Source: Actinomycetes bacterium (GTDB lineage Bacteria > Actinomycetota > Acidimicrobiia > Acidimicrobiales > RAAP-2). From it: DNA of 17,292 nt. This document shows, one piece after another, positions 8,259 to 14,230 of this stretch. Both the position numbers and the translations under genes were made by a program. Under the pieces are notes generated by a model. The model made no database searches and was not told the origin of the DNA. It worked only from the letters and a program-made list of their open reading frames with translations. The stretch's first letter is position 1. Every line of letters begins with the position of its first letter. The stretch is taken from positions 1 to 17,292 of the forward strand of contig JAJYXS010000185.1 of the NCBI GenBank assembly GCA_021801615.1. The letters are read 5' to 3'.

Positions 8259-8405
8259 CTGGTCGGGGTCGCGGAACGCGCGGTGGCGCAGCGCCTTGTT
8301 CGCCGATGCGTCCATGGGCCCTCGGTGCCCGCCCAGGTCAGGGTCGGCACCTTCAGGGACGAGCGAGCCCGAAGGTGCATCGGACCGCGTGCGGCCGGGT
8401 CGCGA
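8241..8405 (-). pseudogene. C-terminal remnant of a VOC/glyoxalase-like gene
   Basis: A minus-strand frame ends KALRHRAFRDPDQIQFEL followed by TGA at 8241-8243. FRDPD-x-IQ-x-EL is the usual C-terminal signature of vicinal-oxygen-chelate (glyoxalase/bleomycin resistance) proteins, whose last Glu is a metal ligand. Only about 55 codons are open before an upstream in-frame stop, against the usual 120-150 residues, and the part before MDASANK is not family-like. I therefore call it a truncated remnant rather than a gene. A short peptide from ATG 8315 cannot be excluded. It lies between SQR and the DUF302 remnant, all on the same strand. Confidence 0.5.
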
Positions 8406-8441
8406 TCACGAGCCCGCGAGGACGGGCCGGACGGCACCGGT

Positions 8442-9635
8442 TCAACCCAGGCCGCGCAGCATGAGGTTCCAGTAGAACGCCGGCAATCCGTAGCGCTTGA
8501 GCAGCCACATGTCGAAACGCTCGCGCTGGGTGTCGATGAACGGCAGGGTCGGATGCGGGGAGAGGCTGTAGTCGAACTCGGCGAGAACCATCTTGCCCCG
8601 AGCGGTGGTGAACGGGCACGCCGCGTAGCCGTCGTAGCGGGCCAACGGCTCGCGTCCGGAGAGCGCGGCAAGGACGTTCCGAGTGACCACCGGGGCCTGC
8701 CGGCGGACCGCGGCGCCGGTCTTGGAGGTGGGAGCGTCGCAGACGTCGCCCAGGGCGAAGACCTCGGGATAGCTGACATGTTGCAAGGTGTGGGGGTCGA
8801 CGGGTACCCAGCCGTACTCACCGGCCGACCCCAGGGGACTCCCCCGCACGAACCCCGGGGCGCGCTGGGGCGGGGCAGCCCAGAGCAGGTCGTAGTCGAG
8901 GCTCGTGCGCACCTTGCCCGTCGGACCGGCCGTCTCGAAGCTGGCGGTGCGGCGGTCCGGGTCGACCTCGACGAGCTCGGACGAGAAGCGGGTTGCGATC
9001 CCGTAGCGCTCGACCACATCCTCGAGCACCCGTGCGAACTCCGGCACGCCGAAGATCCCCCCTGCCCCCGTCGCGTAGGTCACCTCCGCGTCGTCGAGGA
9101 CCCCCCGTCGCTGCCAGTGGTCGCAGGCCATGTAGGCGGCTTTCTGGGGAGCGCCAGGGCACTTGATCGGCGAACCCGGCGCGCAGAACAACGCCCGGCC
9201 ACCCCGGAAGCGGCGAACGAGCTCGGCCGTCTTCGGCGCGTGCGCAGCCGTGTAGTTGGTCGTGGCAGCCGGGCCGGCCATCGCCTCGGCGAGCCCAGGC
9301 ACGAGCTCGAAGGCAAGTTCCAAGCCGGGGCAGCACACGAGGACGTCGTAGCGGATCCGCGCCCCGCCCGCGGTGACGACCGTTCGCCGGTCCGGATCGA
9401 GGTCCGTCGCCGCGTCGCGTACCCAGGCGACGCCCCGGGGTACCAGGCCGGCCTGGCGTCGCCGGCTGGTCTCGATCGGCACCACACCCGCGCCGACGAG
9501 CGTCCACAGCGGCTGGTAGTAGTGCCAGGTGGCAGGGTCGACGAGGGCGATGTCGTCCTCTCCGGCACGGTTCAGCCGTGCCGCGACGCTGATGCCGGCG
9601 CTACCGCCGCCGACGATGACGACCCGGTGGTGCAT
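8442..9635 (-). CDS. sqr: Sulfide:quinone oxidoreductase, type II (SQOR-like)
   Basis: This membrane-associated flavoenzyme oxidises sulfide to sulfane sulfur and passes electrons to quinone. The 397-residue protein begins with an FAD Rossmann motif (VVIVGGGSAG, 5-14). The family block WHYYQPLWTLVGAGV lies at 37-51 and the second flavin motif VFALGDVCDAP at about 292-302. The redox cysteines of SQOR-type enzymes are visible: C159 in SPIKCPGAPQKAAYM and C299 in GDVCDAPTSKT, corresponding to the human SQOR pair. The C-terminus (FDMWLLKRYGLPAFYWNLML) is the amphipathic membrane-anchor region. The start is well supported by GGGAGG 6 nt before ATG. The downstream genes (VOC-like, DUF302) are both broken, so SQR is the only intact gene of this group. 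No persulfide dioxygenase or rhodanese is present in the window. Confidence 0.93.
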   Translation of the reverse strand: MHHRVVIVGGGSAGISVAARLNRAGEDDIALVDPATWHYYQPLWTLVGAGVVPIETSRRRQAGLVPRGVAWVRDAATDLDPDRRTVVTAGGARIRYDVLVCCPGLELAFELVPGLAEAMAGPAATTNYTAAHAPKTAELVRRFRGGRALFCAPGSPIKCPGAPQKAAYMACDHWQRRGVLDDAEVTYATGAGGIFGVPEFARVLEDVVERYGIATRFSSELVEVDPDRRTASFETAGPTGKVRTSLDYDLLWAAPPQRAPGFVRGSPLGSAGEYGWVPVDPHTLQHVSYPEVFALGDVCDAPTSKTGAAVRRQAPVVTRNVLAALSGREPLARYDGYAACPFTTARGKMVLAEFDYSLSPHPTLPFIDTQRERFDMWLLKRYGLPAFYWNLMLRGLG

Positions 9636-9660
9636 CCCGGTCCTCCCGTAGAATCATGAC

Positions 9661-9671
9661 TGACAAGGTCA
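9661..9671. promoter_or_regulatory. Inverted repeat upstream of sqr
   Basis: TGAC-AAG-GTCA lies 26 bp before the sqr ATG on the minus strand and overlaps a TTGACC hexamer (9667-9672). No -10 box with good spacing that also leaves room for the Shine-Dalgarno was found, so the role as an operator is tentative. Confidence 0.3.
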
Positions 9672-9697
9672 ACATTAGGCGATGCACTGGACGTGAG

Positions 9698-10297
9698 TCA
9701 ACTCGCGCAGCGTGCATGCACGGCCTGGCAGCGGCGACGGGGAGGAGAGCACCCGCACGGCTCCAGCGGGCCGCCTGCGTCTCGACCTGGAGAGGCGGGC
9801 TCCGAAGCGGGAAGCTCGTGCGGGGTCGGTCCGAGCTCGGTCGCTGGCGGTTCGAGAGCGTTCGGCACGCGCTCGATGTCGGGATCGCGCGCCTCTCGCG
9901 CCTCTCGCGCCTCTCGCGCCTCTCGCGCCTCCTGCTCCTCTGGGGACGTGAGCCGAGGAGCAGGCTCGCACGGGCAGAAGTCAGCAGGCACGGTGCCTGG
10001 GCGCACGAGGTTCTCGGGCACGAGGTCCTCGGGCTCGGTGTCCGCGCATCGTGTCCTCGGGGATGATGCCCGTGAGATCGCTTCTCGCGTCGGTCCGCCG
10101 ACGAGCGAGTCGCGCTGCCAACGGTCCGAGAGTCGGGGCCTGGACTTGCTCTTCGTCGATGCGGCAGCGCTCGGTATCGATCTGGGCCCCGGGAGGGTCG
10201 CGACCACCGTGCCGTCGCCGGTGACCACGACGGCCGTAGCGCCCGGCTCGAGCAGCAGGAACAGGCCTTCGGAGCGGTACGCCCATCGGTCGATCAT
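9698..10297 (-). CDS. Doubtful ORF with Glu-Ala-Arg repeat, no recognised family
   Basis: The open frame is 199 codons. Its ATG overlaps, as ATGA, the stop of another frame that crosses the ClC remnant, and a GGGGGCGG run lies upstream. The first 35 residues (MIDRWAYRSEGLFLLLEPGA and a Val-rich stretch) look protein-like. The rest is low-complexity Pro/Glu/Arg sequence with EAREAREAREAR from a 9-bp tandem repeat. I recognise no domain. It may be a hypothetical protein or a composite of degraded sequence; GC-rich DNA gives many such frames by chance. Confidence 0.25.
   Translation of the reverse strand: MIDRWAYRSEGLFLLLEPGATAVVVTGDGTVVATLPGPRSIPSAAASTKSKSRPRLSDRWQRDSLVGGPTREAISRASSPRTRCADTEPEDLVPENLVRPGTVPADFCPCEPAPRLTSPEEQEAREAREAREAREARDPDIERVPNALEPPATELGPTPHELPASEPASPGRDAGGPLEPCGCSPPRRRCQAVHARCAS
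9891..9926. repeat. 9-bp tandem repeat, four perfect copies
   Basis: GCCTCTCGC is repeated four times without interruption. On the minus strand it encodes Glu-Ala-Arg triplets in the doubtful ORF 9698-10297. On the plus strand it could encode Ala-Ser-Arg or Leu-Ser-Arg triplets. Confidence 0.93.
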
Positions 10298-10470
10298 CGG
10301 TGCCGCCCCCCGTCGGCGTTCTCCTGGCCGCGGGTGTCCTGCCGATAGGTTTCATGACCGAACCGGCGACGCGCGCGCAGCGGGTCGGTCTGGGTGTCGA
10401 CGTCGGCACAGCTTGTCGGCCATGACCCGGTCGTCGAGCGCCAGCTCGGCGACGGGCTCGGCGGGGACTC

Positions 10471-10952
10471 GCCGGGAGGAGCTGGCCGACCAGCGAGCCG
10501 ACCGAGGCCTCGGTCACGATGATGGGTCCTTCCGCCTCGAACGGCCCGCCAGTGCCACGGCGACGGGCGCCGACAGCGGCTCGGCGAGCGCGGCGCGAGG
10601 CTGGACCCGGGTACCGCGCAACAGGAGACCTCGAGCGACTCGGGAATGCCTTGGCCTCCGACGATCGGGCTCCACCGGGCCAGGCAGACCAGCGCCATCG
10701 CTCCGCCCACCGCCACCGCCACCAGCAGCGGGGAGGGGTGGTAGTGACGCAGGTTCGGCCTGCCAACCGAAGCGGTGCAAGAAGGCGGGGTGGCTGATCA
10801 GGCCGACCAAGCGCACCACGATGTCGGCGGCGATCCCGCCTACGCCGCCGAACCCAGTCTCGCACCGGCCAGGATGGCCAGCCGCCGGCGGGTCGACCCC
10901 AGGCTCACGCAGCAGCCCGGCCCAGCGGCCATGTCGCGCATATACATCGTAA
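10471..10952 (-). pseudogene. ClC-family chloride channel remnant, truncated and multiply frameshifted
   Basis: Pieces of a ClC channel appear in order in different minus-strand frames. They are VVRLVGLISHPAFLHRFG; LLVAVAVGGAMALVCLARW with GGQGIPESLE; PRAALAEPLSAPVAVAL; and GGPFEAEGPIIVTEASVGSL with VGQLLP. The GQGIPESLE and GPFEAEGPII blocks correspond to the ClC GxGIPE and GxEGP regions, the latter carrying the gating glutamate. At least three frame changes are needed. The channel stops after about 170 residues, against 400 or more in intact proteins, and nothing after 10471 matches. ATG 10952 is the probable former start, next to the palindrome shared with the divergent MarR gene. Confidence 0.82.
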
Positions 10953-10958
10953 GACGAT
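10946..10958. promoter_or_regulatory. ATCGT-AAG-ACGAT palindrome, candidate MarR operator
   Basis: A perfect 5+3+5 inverted repeat lies in the divergent region between the MarR gene and the ClC remnant. Outer ATAC and GTAT bases extend the symmetry with a one-base bulge. Its right end overlaps TAGTAT (10958-10963), a -10 candidate for the MarR gene, so binding would block transcription. MarR-family proteins commonly bind such short palindromes in their own divergent promoters. Confidence 0.6.
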
Positions 10959-10992
10959 AGTATCCACGACGAGACGAGGGGAGGTGCACCGC

Positions 10993-11472
10993 GTGCCGAG
11001 CAGGCTTCGACAAGGCGATGGTGGTGGCCCGACGAGCAGCTCGTCGATGTCGGCGCGGGCGCTGCCGGACGACGTCTACCACCGGCTCCTCGCGCTCCGC
11101 ACCGGGCTGCGGCGATTCCAGCACTGGAGCGAGGCCCAGGCGAGAGCGGCAGGACTGACCCCGGCTCAGCACCAGCTGCTGCTGGCGGTGCGAGGGCACG
11201 AGGACCCTGAGGGACCCAGGATCAGCGATATCGCCGACTCCCTGCTTTTGCGTCATCACAGCGTCGTAGGTCTCGTGGATCGGGCTGAGGCTGCCGGCTT
11301 GCTGCGGCGAGTGAGAGACGCCGAGGACCATCGCGTGGTCCGACTACGCCTCACGCCGAGCGGCGAGGAGCGGTTGGCCGCGTTGTCTGCGCTGCACGTG
11401 GAAGAGCTGAGGCGTCTGGCTCGACAGCTCCCGGACCTCTGGGAGGGGCTACCTGACCTGCCCGAGCGCTGA
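10993..11472 (+). CDS. MarR-family transcriptional regulator
   Basis: This 159-residue DNA-binding repressor or sensor has the full MarR core: VYHRLLALRTGLRRFQHWSE, then the winged helix GLTPAQHQLLLAVRGHEDPE, ISDIADSLLLRHHSVVGLVD, RAEAAGLLRRV and the wing DAEDHRVVRLRLTPSGEERL, with a C-terminal dimerisation helix. GTG 10993 was chosen because GAGGGGAGG ends 8 nt before it. An in-frame GTG at 10984 overlaps that site, and an internal ATG at 11047 lacks one. A palindrome in its promoter and the divergent ClC remnant suggest autoregulation and former control of the channel. The ligand is unknown. Confidence 0.9.
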   Translation: MPSRLRQGDGGGPTSSSSMSARALPDDVYHRLLALRTGLRRFQHWSEAQARAAGLTPAQHQLLLAVRGHEDPEGPRISDIADSLLLRHHSVVGLVDRAEAAGLLRRVRDAEDHRVVRLRLTPSGEERLAALSALHVEELRRLARQLPDLWEGLPDLPER

Positions 11473-11505
11473 TCGAGCGTCGAGAACCGGCTGGTCCGGC
11501 ACCTC

Positions 11506-11542
11506 CGAGATGTTCCGGCTGGCCGAAGATGACGAGATGTTC
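11506..11542. repeat. Two CGAGATGTTC direct repeats in the MarR-AhpD gap
   Basis: The 10-mer occurs at 11506-11515 and 11533-11542 (27 bp apart) in the gap between the MarR stop and the AhpD-like gene. A TAGTCT hexamer follows shortly after. It may be a promoter with regulator sites; this is inferred from position only. Confidence 0.35.
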
Positions 11543-11596
11543 TAGTCTTCAGCAGAGGAAAGGTCCTCTTTCGGGCCAGCAAGGTGCAGGGCCGCT

Positions 11597-11617
11597 GGTC
11601 GAGCTCGGAGCTCGACC
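11597..11617. promoter_or_regulatory. Perfect 10-bp inverted repeat, operator or hairpin
   Basis: The arms GGTCGAGCTC (11597-11606) and GAGCTCGACC (11608-11617) are exact inverse complements around a single G. There is no T-run after it, so an intrinsic terminator is not supported. With a near-zero loop it is more likely a dimer-binding site than an RNA hairpin. It lies about 80 bp before the AhpD-like gene. Confidence 0.6.
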
Positions 11618-11637
11618 CGATCACGGACCCCACTGTT

Positions 11638-11687
11638 CACGGACAGGCAGCGATCACGGACAGGCAGCGATCACGGACAGGCAGCGA
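11638..11687. repeat. 17-bp tandem repeat, three copies, before the AhpD-like gene
   Basis: CACGGACAGGCAGCGAT is present at 11638-11654 and 11655-11671, and as 16 of 17 bases at 11672-11687. A degenerate partial copy (GATCACGGACC) begins near 11619. The array ends 9 bp before the ATG at 11697, so it would lie in the 5' untranslated region and next to the ribosome site (AAGGCGAG). Confidence 0.92.
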
Positions 11688-11696
11688 GAAGGCGAG

Positions 11697-12155
11697 ATGC
11701 GAATCGACCACCGCAGCGTCCTTCCGGCGGCCATCGAGGTCTTGGCAGGCGTGGAAAAGGCTGTAGGGACCGGCATGCTCGAACCGGAGCTGCCCGAACT
11801 TGTGAAGCTCCGGGTGTCACAGCTGAACGGCTGTGGGTACTGCGTCGGCATGCACACCAAGGACGCCATCGCGCTGGGCGTCGTTGTGCAGCGGTTGCAC
11901 CCCGTCGCCTCCTGGAGACAGGCACCGCGCTGCTCGGAGCGCGAGTGAGCGGCGCTCGCCTGGTGCGAAGCCCTCGCCCTCCTTCCGGGCTCCGAGGTTC
12001 CCGAGGGTCTGTTCGCCGAGGTCCGGGAACGTTTCGACGAGGAGGAAGTGGCGGCGCTCGCCCTGGCAGTTGTCGCCATCAACGGCTGGAACCGCTTCGC
12101 GGTGAGCTTGTGGCCCCCGGTCGGCAACCACCAGCCGCCGGCCGGCCGCTCGTGA
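11697..12155 (+). pseudogene. AhpD/carboxymuconolactone decarboxylase-family gene interrupted by an in-frame TGA
   Basis: The frame encodes an AhpD-like protein, a family of CxxC peroxidase/reductase or decarboxylase-fold proteins. The active site NGCGYCVGMHTKDA has C46, C49 and H53. After codon 83 (ending CSERE) there is TGA at 11946-11948. The same frame then continues with AALAWCEALALLPGSEVPEG, ERFDEEEVAALALAVVAING and WNRFAVSLWPPVGNH to TGA at 12153-12155. The family normally reads SEREx-AALAW with Arg or Lys at x, so a CGA-to-TGA change is the simplest explanation. The total would be 152 residues, normal for the family. No base is gained or lost. The 83-residue product would keep the CxxC but lose the C-terminal helices. 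The start has AAGG shortly upstream. Confidence 0.85.
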
Positions 12156-12308
12156 CGGCGAGCTTCGGCGATGGCGATCGCATGGGATCGAAGTCTTGGA
12201 AGGCGGACTTCCACCGCCATGAGGCTCCAGGGACGCGCAAGGGTGGCTGAGGCTTCGGCGAGTTGCAGCGGCGGAGGCGAAGCTCTCGCGCGCGCCGGTG
12301 ATGCCCGG

Positions 12309-13121
12309 GTGGTTTCGGTGAACGTGGGTCGTCCGACGGAGATCCTCTGGCATGGCCGGAGGGTTCGCACGGCGATCTGGAAGACGCCTGTCGACGGGCC
12401 GGTCGTGGCGCGAGGGGTAAACCTCGTCGGCGACGTGCAAGCCGACCGCACGGCGCATGGCGGTCCGGACAAGGCTCTCTACGCCTACGCGGCGGAGGAC
12501 CTGGCGTGGTGGAGCGCACAGCTCGATCTCGAGCTCGGTCCCGGGAGCATGGGTGAGAACGTGACGACCAGCGGCATCGACCTCGCCGACGTGGTCGTCG
12601 GCGAGTGCTGGCAGGTGGGAGGCGTGCGGCTGCAGGTCACCCAGCCACGCATCCCCTGCTTCAAGCTTGGCGTCCGCATGGCGGACGACCGGTTCCCCGA
12701 ACGCTTCGCCGCTTCGCACCGCTACGGCCTCTACCTGCGGATCCTCGCCGAGGGGGAGCTCGAGGCCGGTGACGAGATCGTCGTCGCCGAACGGCCCGCA
12801 CATCGGTTCCTGGCAGCCGACGTGGCCCGCATCTTCTATGACCAGCATCTCCGGGCTCAAGAGCTGCTCCGTGTGCCCGAGCTCCCCCGTTCGTGGCACC
12901 GCTGGGCGAATCGAATGCTCCGCGTTGCCGATCCCGAGGGCCCGGCCGAACGACGTGCGCCATCGCTCGGGCGGGCGCGGGGTCGTCCGGAGGCGAGCGA
13001 GCCGACCGAGGCGAGCGACGAGCGTGGCGGTCAGGTACCGGAGCCCGCGTCGTGCGTGCCTCCCGACGGCGCGGCGGGCGAACGGCCGGGCGGGGCTGAA
13101 AGGCGTGCAGGGTGGCGGTGA
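12309..13121 (+). CDS. MOSC-domain protein (YiiM-like)
   Basis: MOSC proteins bind molybdenum cofactor or carry sulfur, and YiiM relatives reduce N-hydroxylated compounds. Visible family blocks are VVSVNVGRPTEILWHGRRV, AIWKTPVDGPVVARGVNLVG, ADRTAHGGPDKALYAYAAED, GPGSMGENVTTSGIDLADV, then VTQPRIPCFKLGVRM with the conserved Cys, and YGLYLRILAEGELEAGDEI. The C-terminal SWHRWANRML fits YiiM-type proteins. A further roughly 55-residue Pro/Glu/Gly-rich tail is unlike the family and may be accidental read-on or a disordered extension. The start is uncertain. GTG 12309 puts the protein start at the conserved VVSVN; in-frame ATGs at 12219 and 12171 would add low-complexity residues. None has a good ribosome site. 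Confidence 0.85.
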   Translation: MVSVNVGRPTEILWHGRRVRTAIWKTPVDGPVVARGVNLVGDVQADRTAHGGPDKALYAYAAEDLAWWSAQLDLELGPGSMGENVTTSGIDLADVVVGECWQVGGVRLQVTQPRIPCFKLGVRMADDRFPERFAASHRYGLYLRILAEGELEAGDEIVVAERPAHRFLAADVARIFYDQHLRAQELLRVPELPRSWHRWANRMLRVADPEGPAERRAPSLGRARGRPEASEPTEASDERGGQVPEPASCVPPDGAAGERPGGAERRAGWR

Positions 13122-13315
13122 TCGTCCGCACCAAGAGCGCAGCGGCACCAGCCAGCTCGGAGATCCTGGTGATCGGCGCCGTTGTGGTTCGGCTCACAGG
13201 GTGCGAGCACCACGACGGCGAGCGTGCTCGCGTCCACGACGACACGCGATGCAGTCGTCACCCGCGGGCCCCGGCGGACCCCAGGGGGCGCGCCAGGGTC
13301 GGACGGAGTGCTCAT
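13031..13315 (-). CDS. Doubtful small ORF, no recognised family
   Basis: ATG 13315 follows a fair Shine-Dalgarno (AGAGG, about 6 nt). The first part, ASRVVVDASTLAVVVLAP, could be a membrane segment; after that the frame turns to Arg/His-rich sequence. The neighbouring frame (ITRISELAGAAALLVRTITA) also looks hydrophobic, so this may be a frameshifted small membrane protein. It overlaps the low-complexity tail of the MOSC gene on the other strand. I cannot assign a family. Confidence 0.25.
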   Translation of the reverse strand: MSTPSDPGAPPGVRRGPRVTTASRVVVDASTLAVVVLAPCEPNHNGADHQDLRAGWCRCALGADDHRHPARLSAPPGRSPAAPSGGTHDAGSGT

Positions 13316-13789
13316 GGCGCACCTCTGCAAGGTACCCATGGCCGCGACCAGCGACGGGCCAACGATTGCACGGCGGCGACCGGCGGTCCAAATGAGGATG
13401 GCTCGAGAGGGAGTGTCGGGCTCCGCGGGAAACCTGCGAACGGTGCGGCGCGTATCCCCGGCTACGAGCTGGAGGAGAGCTCGAGGTGCTCGAGTTGCTC
13501 GAGGGGGGCGAGAAGCCCTGAGATCACCTCCGCTCGGCACGGCTCGGCTGCGACGGGTCGTCGCAGCGACAGCGCCCAGATCGGCGATCCAGCGATGGCA
13601 ACGAAGACCACCACGCGGCTGCGCGAACCGATCGGGCAGACGCGTTCGCGGGTGAACCAGGCTATCCAGAGCCGGGCTCTCCAGCCTATGGGCCCACAGA
13701 GGACGGCGCCGCCGTCCAACTGGGCGACGCTGGAGCCGAGGCCCGATCGTCGCGATCGTCGGCTTGTCGTGGTGGGCAAAGGCGCTGTC
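13316..13789. other. Stretch without a recognisable gene
   Basis: Several open frames cross this stretch on both strands, but none shows a domain I recognise. The minus strand has a hydrophobic-looking piece (RLWIAWFTRERVCP, then VVVFVAIAGSPIWALSL) that continues the frame of the PEP mutase-like remnant. It is not PEP mutase sequence. A 9-bp repeat lies at 13479-13505. It is probably degraded DNA. Confidence 0.4.
13479..13505. repeat. 9-bp imperfect tandem repeat, three copies
   Basis: GCTCGAGGT, GCTCGAGTT and GCTCGAGGG follow each other without a gap. On the minus strand they encode Leu-Glu-Gln/His triplets (PLEQLEHLEL). The unit is rich in XhoI-like CTCGAG palindromes. Confidence 0.85.
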
Positions 13790-14182
13790 AGGCGGTCTTC
13801 GAGGCGGTCTTCGAGGCGGGCGATGACCTGGTGGGCCGCCGCTCGAACGGCAGCGAGACAGGTCGCGTGACGTTCCGGGTCGACGAGCTCGCGGCCGCCA
13901 TCATCACCGGAACCTTCGAGATTGCACTCCTTGACGTCCGCGCCCCGCGTGCGATCGACGAGCTCGTCAGCGGACAGGCCAGACCCGCCTCGAGAACGGC
14001 GGTGACAGGCTGCGTGCCGGCTCGAGCGATCCTTCCCACGCGTTCGGGAGCAGCAACGGGCGGACGCCGTCGTGCACGGCCAATAGCTGCTCGGCGTCAC
14101 GGGAGAGGTCACAGCCCGCAGCGACTGCGAATGCGAGGCGGTCAGGTGGCCCGCGTTCCCCCCAGTGTCCCGGTACCGCCAT
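13790..14182 (-). pseudogene. PEP mutase/isocitrate lyase-family remnant with internal deletion
   Basis: Minus-strand pieces appear in family order in three frames: LLAVHDGVRPLLLPNAW (the family's LLLPNAWD start block), GRIARAGTQPVTAVLEAG (the family reads IARA-PVTaDLEaGYG), and ADELVDRTRGADVKECNLEG with RELVDPERHATCLAAVRAAA (the family's v-GvNlEDs...LvdpeeHaerIaAvRaAA). NAW runs straight into RIARA, so about 50-60 residues between them are missing. The frame changes there and again after LEAG. The usual NARTD block after AAVRAAA is absent. The family cleaves or rearranges C-C or C-P bonds of small 2-oxo acids. ATG 14182 is the likely former start, divergent from the CMD gene and 20 bp from the LacI-type operator. 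Confidence 0.8.
13791..13814. repeat. 12-bp tandem duplication
   Basis: GGCGGTCTTCGA occurs twice in succession (13791-13802 and 13803-13814). On the minus strand it encodes the doubled RLEDRLED at the point where the PEP mutase-like remnant loses family similarity. Confidence 0.9.
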
Positions 14183-14201
14183 CTCACGCGCTAGCGTATG
14201 A

Positions 14202-14213
14202 GCAATCGATTGC
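14202..14213. promoter_or_regulatory. GCAATCGATTGC palindrome, candidate LacI-family operator
   Basis: A perfect 12-bp palindrome with the central CG step typical of LacI/PurR/CcpA operators lies 17 bp before the CMD start. It is also just downstream of a TAGCGT hexamer (14192-14197), so it would overlap the transcription start. A near-identical site lies before the nitrilase. The adjacent lacI-type gene is the obvious candidate binder. The site is also shared with the divergent PEP mutase-like remnant. Confidence 0.8.
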
Positions 14214-14230
14214 CACTCTGGAGGGTCCCG

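Noticed and set aside
8157..9659. A 500-codon plus-strand open frame
   Set aside because: It is antisense to sqr, whose minus-strand frame has all SQR motifs and a strong ribosome site.
9656..10952. Plus-strand frames in the region of the ClC remnant
   Set aside because: They are Ser/Arg/Pro-rich without family similarity, while ClC blocks are recognisable on the minus strand.
11597..11617. Intrinsic terminator for the MarR gene
   Set aside because: The inverted repeat has an almost zero loop and no following T-run, so an operator fits better.
11638..11687. A CRISPR-like array
   Set aside because: The 17-bp units are directly joined with no spacers; this is a simple tandem repeat.
11946..11948. 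Selenocysteine insertion at the in-frame TGA
   Set aside because: Homologues have Arg or Lys here, not Cys. The CxxC active site lies elsewhere, and no selenocysteine stem-loop is evident.
11817..13148. A 443-codon minus-strand frame
   Set aside because: It is antisense to the MOSC gene and the AhpD-like gene, both of which show family motifs on the plus strand.
13358..13371. A third LacI-type operator (CCAACGATTGCA)
   Set aside because: Only one half matches, the symmetry is lost, and it is not in front of a supported gene.
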